A stretch of DNA of 7,741 bases, from assembly GCA_022563135.1 (NCBI GenBank), contig JADFNZ010000082.1, positions 1-7,741 on the forward strand. Reading direction: 5' to 3'. Below, in pieces: positions 6,084 to 7,741 of the stretch. A program made the position numbers and the translations under genes. Positions within the stretch are counted from its first letter, which is position 1. The number at the start of each line of letters is the position of its first letter. This stretch comes from Chloroflexota bacterium. Its GTDB lineage: Bacteria; Chloroflexota; Dehalococcoidia; DSTF01; RBG-16-68-14. The notes under the pieces were generated by a model. The model saw only the letters and a program-made list of their open reading frames with translations, was not told the DNA's origin and ran no database searches.

Positions 6084-7034
6084 CTAACTCGCCTCCACTG
6101 GCTCTTTCGCGAGCCACTCCTCGCGCCGCCGCCGGTGGGCGACGTCGCGCTCCTTGAACTCCGGCAGCAGCTCGCTGGCGAACAGCCGCAGCGAGCTCAT
6201 GATGTCCTCGTGCTTCGTGGCGCCGGCCTGGGCGACGAAGATGATCTGGTCGATGCCAGCCTCTTCGTAGGCGAGCAGCCGCTCGCGGATCGTCCTGGGC
6301 GAACCGATGCAGCCGCCGGTGGTCCCGCTCGTGGCGGAGACCTGCGTCGCCGCGTTGAAGGCGTTCATCAGGTCGGTGTTGCCGGGGTCGTGCTCGCCGC
6401 CGGCGTAGTAGTGACCGAGGGCGTAGCTGAAGAAGCGCATGCCCGGCACGCCCTTGGCGACGGCCTCTTCGTCCTTCGGGCAGCACATGAAGCCGGAGAC
6501 GATAGCGAACTGGGCATTAATCGCATCGCCTAGCGGCTCGCACTCCTCGCGGACGATGCGATAGTACTCCTCGCGGCGCTTGCCCGTCTCCTCCGGCCCC
6601 GCGAAGTCGAAGCCGAGCGCGCCCAGCCCCATGCGAGCGGCCGTGAAGACCGTCTGCGGGTTGGAACAGGCGACCCAGAGGGGCGGATGCGGCTTCTGCA
6701 CTGGCTTCGGGATCACGTTGCGCTTGGGGAAGTCGATGTACTTGCCGTGGAACTCGAACGGCTCGTCGCGGAACATGCCGATGGTGGCGCGCAGCGACTC
6801 CTCCCACATCGCCTTCTTCTCCTCGCGGGAGACGCCGAAGCCTGCCAGCTCCATCTCCGAGGACGACTCGCCCGTGCCGAAGTCGAGCCGGCCGTCCGAG
6901 ACGATATCGAGCGTGGCGATGCGCTCCGCGATGCGCGCGGGGTGGTTGTAGTTGGGGGGCATGAGGACGATGCCATGGCCGAGCCGGATGCGTGTGGTGT
7001 TGCGCGCCGCGGCCGCGAGCACGATCTCCGGCAA
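6084..7034 (-). CDS. Luciferase-like (LLM class) flavin-dependent monooxygenase, N-terminus lost
   Basis: FMN- or F420-dependent oxidoreductase of the bacterial luciferase superfamily (TIM-barrel fold), acting in the cytoplasm on an unknown substrate. The 316 residues visible include RIRLGHGIVLMPP, IAERIATLDIVSDGRLDFGTG, KPHPPLWVACSNPQTVFTAA, GSPRTIRERL and AGIDQIIFVAQ, in the usual order, to a normal C-terminus. Family members start some 50-60 residues earlier with the first barrel strand and the SDxxGF/HH region; these are missing. Reading upstream on the minus strand, the frame gives TTG (7034-7032), one codon, then TGA (7040-7038). The sequence beyond matches another gene, so the TTG is not a credible native start. 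As it stands the product is probably non-functional, or the break is an assembly error. The small membrane-protein gene follows 2 nt after its stop. Confidence 0.85.
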   Translation of the reverse strand: MPEIVLAAAARNTTRIRLGHGIVLMPPNYNHPARIAERIATLDIVSDGRLDFGTGESSSEMELAGFGVSREEKKAMWEESLRATIGMFRDEPFEFHGKYIDFPKRNVIPKPVQKPHPPLWVACSNPQTVFTAARMGLGALGFDFAGPEETGKRREEYYRIVREECEPLGDAINAQFAIVSGFMCCPKDEEAVAKGVPGMRFFSYALGHYYAGGEHDPGNTDLMNAFNAATQVSATSGTTGGCIGSPRTIRERLLAYEEAGIDQIIFVAQAGATKHEDIMSSLRLFASELLPEFKERDVAHRRRREEWLAKEPVEAS

Positions 7035-7404
7035 GATTCACAGAGCGGCGCTACGAGCGGGCGTTGACCTCAGCGCGCATTCCCTCCGGCATCACTTCGT
7101 CGAAAATCTATTCGCGCAAGGCGTAGATGCACGCACCGTCCAGGCGCTGGCGCGCCACAGCTCGTTACAGGTGACCTCCAGGTACGCTGGCGTGCGGGAC
7201 GGTGTTATGGCGGAGGCGGTGGAGAAACTGGAGCGAATCGCGGTCCGCGGACCTCAGCCCGTCAACGAACAGGCCACACCCGATATCTCGGCCAGCCCAC
7301 TGGTGCGGGCCATGCTGGAAGATCTGGTGAGATTTCTGCGGGATCAGGACGGCGTCTGGTTCGCCTCCCATCAGGAAATTGCCCGTTTTGTGGCTCCAAA
7401 ATGA
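7033..7404 (+). pseudogene. Tyrosine recombinase/integrase, C-terminal catalytic fragment in a fused frame
   Basis: From about base 7033 the frame reads IHRAALRAGVDLSAHSLRHHF and on to RTVQALARHSSLQVTSRYAGV, the second half of a XerC/D or phage-integrase catalytic domain. Visible active-site residues are the HSLRH box His (7078-7080) and Arg (7087-7089), the later His in ARH (7156-7158) and the nucleophile Tyr (7183-7185). The N-terminal DNA-binding domain and the first catalytic Arg are missing, so it cannot recombine DNA as it is. The frame is open upstream to an ATG at 6952, but that part is antisense to the monooxygenase gene and has no integrase similarity. After about residue EKLERI (near 7240) the recombinase ends and the frame continues into unrelated sequence. 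No tRNA, att-like direct repeats or phage genes are seen nearby. Confidence 0.7.
7276..7404 (+). pseudogene. Tail resembling a polysaccharide deacetylase C-terminus
   Basis: The last 42 or so codons of the recombinase frame read TPDISASPLVRAMLEDLVRF, then GVWFASHQEIARFV. This resembles the end of PuuE/NodB-like polysaccharide deacetylases, which often close with HP-x-x-SGRP...LE-x-x-I-x-x...GVWFAT-x-x-EIA. It carries no catalytic residue. Either a deacetylase remnant has been joined to the recombinase remnant, or this is simply an unusual recombinase tail. The call rests on a short motif and is uncertain. Confidence 0.4.
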
Positions 7405-7412
7405 GTGGCGGG

Positions 7413-7441
7413 TTCCCCGAACTCTGCAAATTTCGTATACT
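7413..7441 (+). promoter_or_regulatory. Candidate promoter ahead of fliM
   Basis: TATACT at 7436-7441 matches the -10 consensus at 5 of 6 positions, and TTCCCC at 7413-7418 is a weak -35 at 17 nt spacing. The site lies in the least GC-rich stretch of the window (about 45-52% by hand count over 7381-7500). No sigma-28 flagellar promoter is evident. Confidence 0.4.
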
Positions 7442-7484
7442 TAAGTCATATTCCTTAGATCGATGTAAGGCCACTAAACCTGCT

Positions 7485-7488
7485 GGAG
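7485..7488 (+). promoter_or_regulatory. Shine-Dalgarno site of fliM
   Basis: GGAG lies 5 nt before the GTG at 7494. With the family-typical N-terminus that follows, it fixes the fliM start at this GTG. Confidence 0.65.
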
Positions 7489-7493
7489 TCAAC

Positions 7494-7741
7494 GTGCCTG
7501 ACATACTCTCCCAGGATGAAATCGACGCTCTGTTGAGCGCCACCGGCGACGAATCGTCCGATGGGGCGTCCGGCGGAAGCAGCATACAGTCGTCGCGACC
7601 GACGGATTCCCGTCCGATCGTAACCTACGACTTCAAGCATCCCTCGCAGGTGTCGAAGGAGCAGCTCCGGACGCTGGAAAACCTGCACTCGAACCTCGCC
7701 CGAACAATGGCGTCTTCGTTTTCGGCCCTGCAGCGGTCGGT
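7494..7741 (+). CDS. fliM: Flagellar motor switch protein FliM, N-terminal part (3' end outside window)
   Basis: FliM is a C-ring subunit of the flagellar motor that binds phosphorylated CheY and switches rotation. The 82 visible codons begin MPDILSQDEIDALLSA, which contains the conserved CheY-P-binding peptide LSQDEIDALL. A low-complexity Ser/Gly linker follows, then YDFKHPSQVSKEQLRTLENL and ARTMASSFSAL, the normal opening of the FliM middle domain. The coding frame runs off the window. The GTG start is supported by the upstream GGAG and by the position of the motif at the extreme N-terminus. No other flagellar or chemotaxis gene is in the window; fliN or fliL would be expected next. Its linkage to the genes left of 7033 is doubtful because of the join there. 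Confidence 0.93.
   Translation, partial: MPDILSQDEIDALLSATGDESSDGASGGSSIQSSRPTDSRPIVTYDFKHPSQVSKEQLRTLENLHSNLARTMASSFSALQRS

Noticed and set aside
6082..6486. Upstream extension of the small membrane-protein frame into the monooxygenase gene
   Set aside because: This part is an Arg/Ala-rich out-of-frame reading of the monooxygenase gene. The ATG at 6081, with its GGAGG site and hydrophobic N-terminus, is the sensible start.
6952..7032. N-terminal part of the recombinase frame starting at ATG 6952
   Set aside because: It is the reverse complement of conserved monooxygenase sequence and has no recombinase similarity. The recombinase begins at about 7033.
7020..7060. Integrase attachment site or mobile island boundary at the join
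   Set aside because: No tRNA end, no direct or inverted repeat pair and no companion phage or transposon genes are visible, so an att site cannot be supported; only the break itself is reported.
7262..7688. Minus-strand frames opposite the deacetylase-like tail and fliM
   Set aside because: The plus strand carries the recognised FliM N-terminus and the remnant frame; the minus-strand products show no recognisable motif.
1..7741. CRISPR array, toxin-antitoxin pair, defence system or riboswitch
   Set aside because: No regularly spaced repeats, no cas, nuclease or antitoxin motifs and no recognisable riboswitch core were found on either strand. The small paired DUF2007 genes are same-family paralogues, not a toxin-antitoxin pair.

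Overview
This is a high-GC bacterial window of protein-coding genes with little spacing. The nearest fit I can suggest is a Chloroflexota (Dehalococcoidia or SAR202-like) metagenomic contig. That rests on the gene mix (luciferase-like monooxygenase, Rieske ferredoxin, DUF2961/GH172, DUF2007) and on short dispersed repeats of the type CCCTTCGACAAGCT(C/G)AGGATGACA that I associate with such genomes. It is an inference, and no rRNA or other phylogenetic marker confirms it. I found no tRNA, rRNA, CRISPR array, complete insertion sequence or replication origin.

Left part (1-1731, + strand): the 3' end of proB (glutamate 5-kinase, proline synthesis) overlaps by ATGA a small DUF2007-type gene, and a diverged paralogue of that gene follows 18 nt later. 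The paralogue's stop codon lies inside a short dispersed repeat. A 200-nt spacer with a second repeat-like unit and several small inverted repeats leads to a Rieske [2Fe-2S] ferredoxin gene with a strong ribosome binding site.

Middle part (1732-5881, + strand): two small hairpins precede a same-strand run of three genes. These are a full-length, catalytically intact prolyl oligopeptidase (S9A), a GH172/DUF2961 glycosidase 3 nt later, and a calcineurin-like metallophosphoesterase 25 nt after that. None has a signal peptide, which suggests cytoplasmic turnover of peptides and furanosyl sugars, but no shared pathway is shown. The peptidase gene is clearly less GC-rich than the GH172 gene beside it.

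Right part (5878-7741): a two-gene minus-strand unit converges on the phosphoesterase. It comprises a luciferase-like flavin monooxygenase gene and a 67-residue single-span membrane protein gene 2 nt after it. The small gene and the phosphoesterase share overlapping stop codons in one palindrome. At about 7033 the monooxygenase gene is cut off inside its N-terminal domain and abuts the catalytic C-terminus of a tyrosine recombinase. That reads in frame into a tail resembling the C-terminus of a polysaccharide deacetylase. After a short AT-richer spacer with a candidate promoter, the window ends in the first 82 codons of fliM (flagellar motor switch). GC falls from about 68% to about 57% at the 7033 join. 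The join is therefore either a genuine rearrangement scar or a chimeric assembly, and linkage of fliM to the rest should not be assumed.

I did not find convincing evidence of a wholly new biological system. The items most worth following are the join at 7033, the coupled small membrane protein, the peptidase-GH172-phosphoesterase cluster and the duplicated DUF2007 pair.
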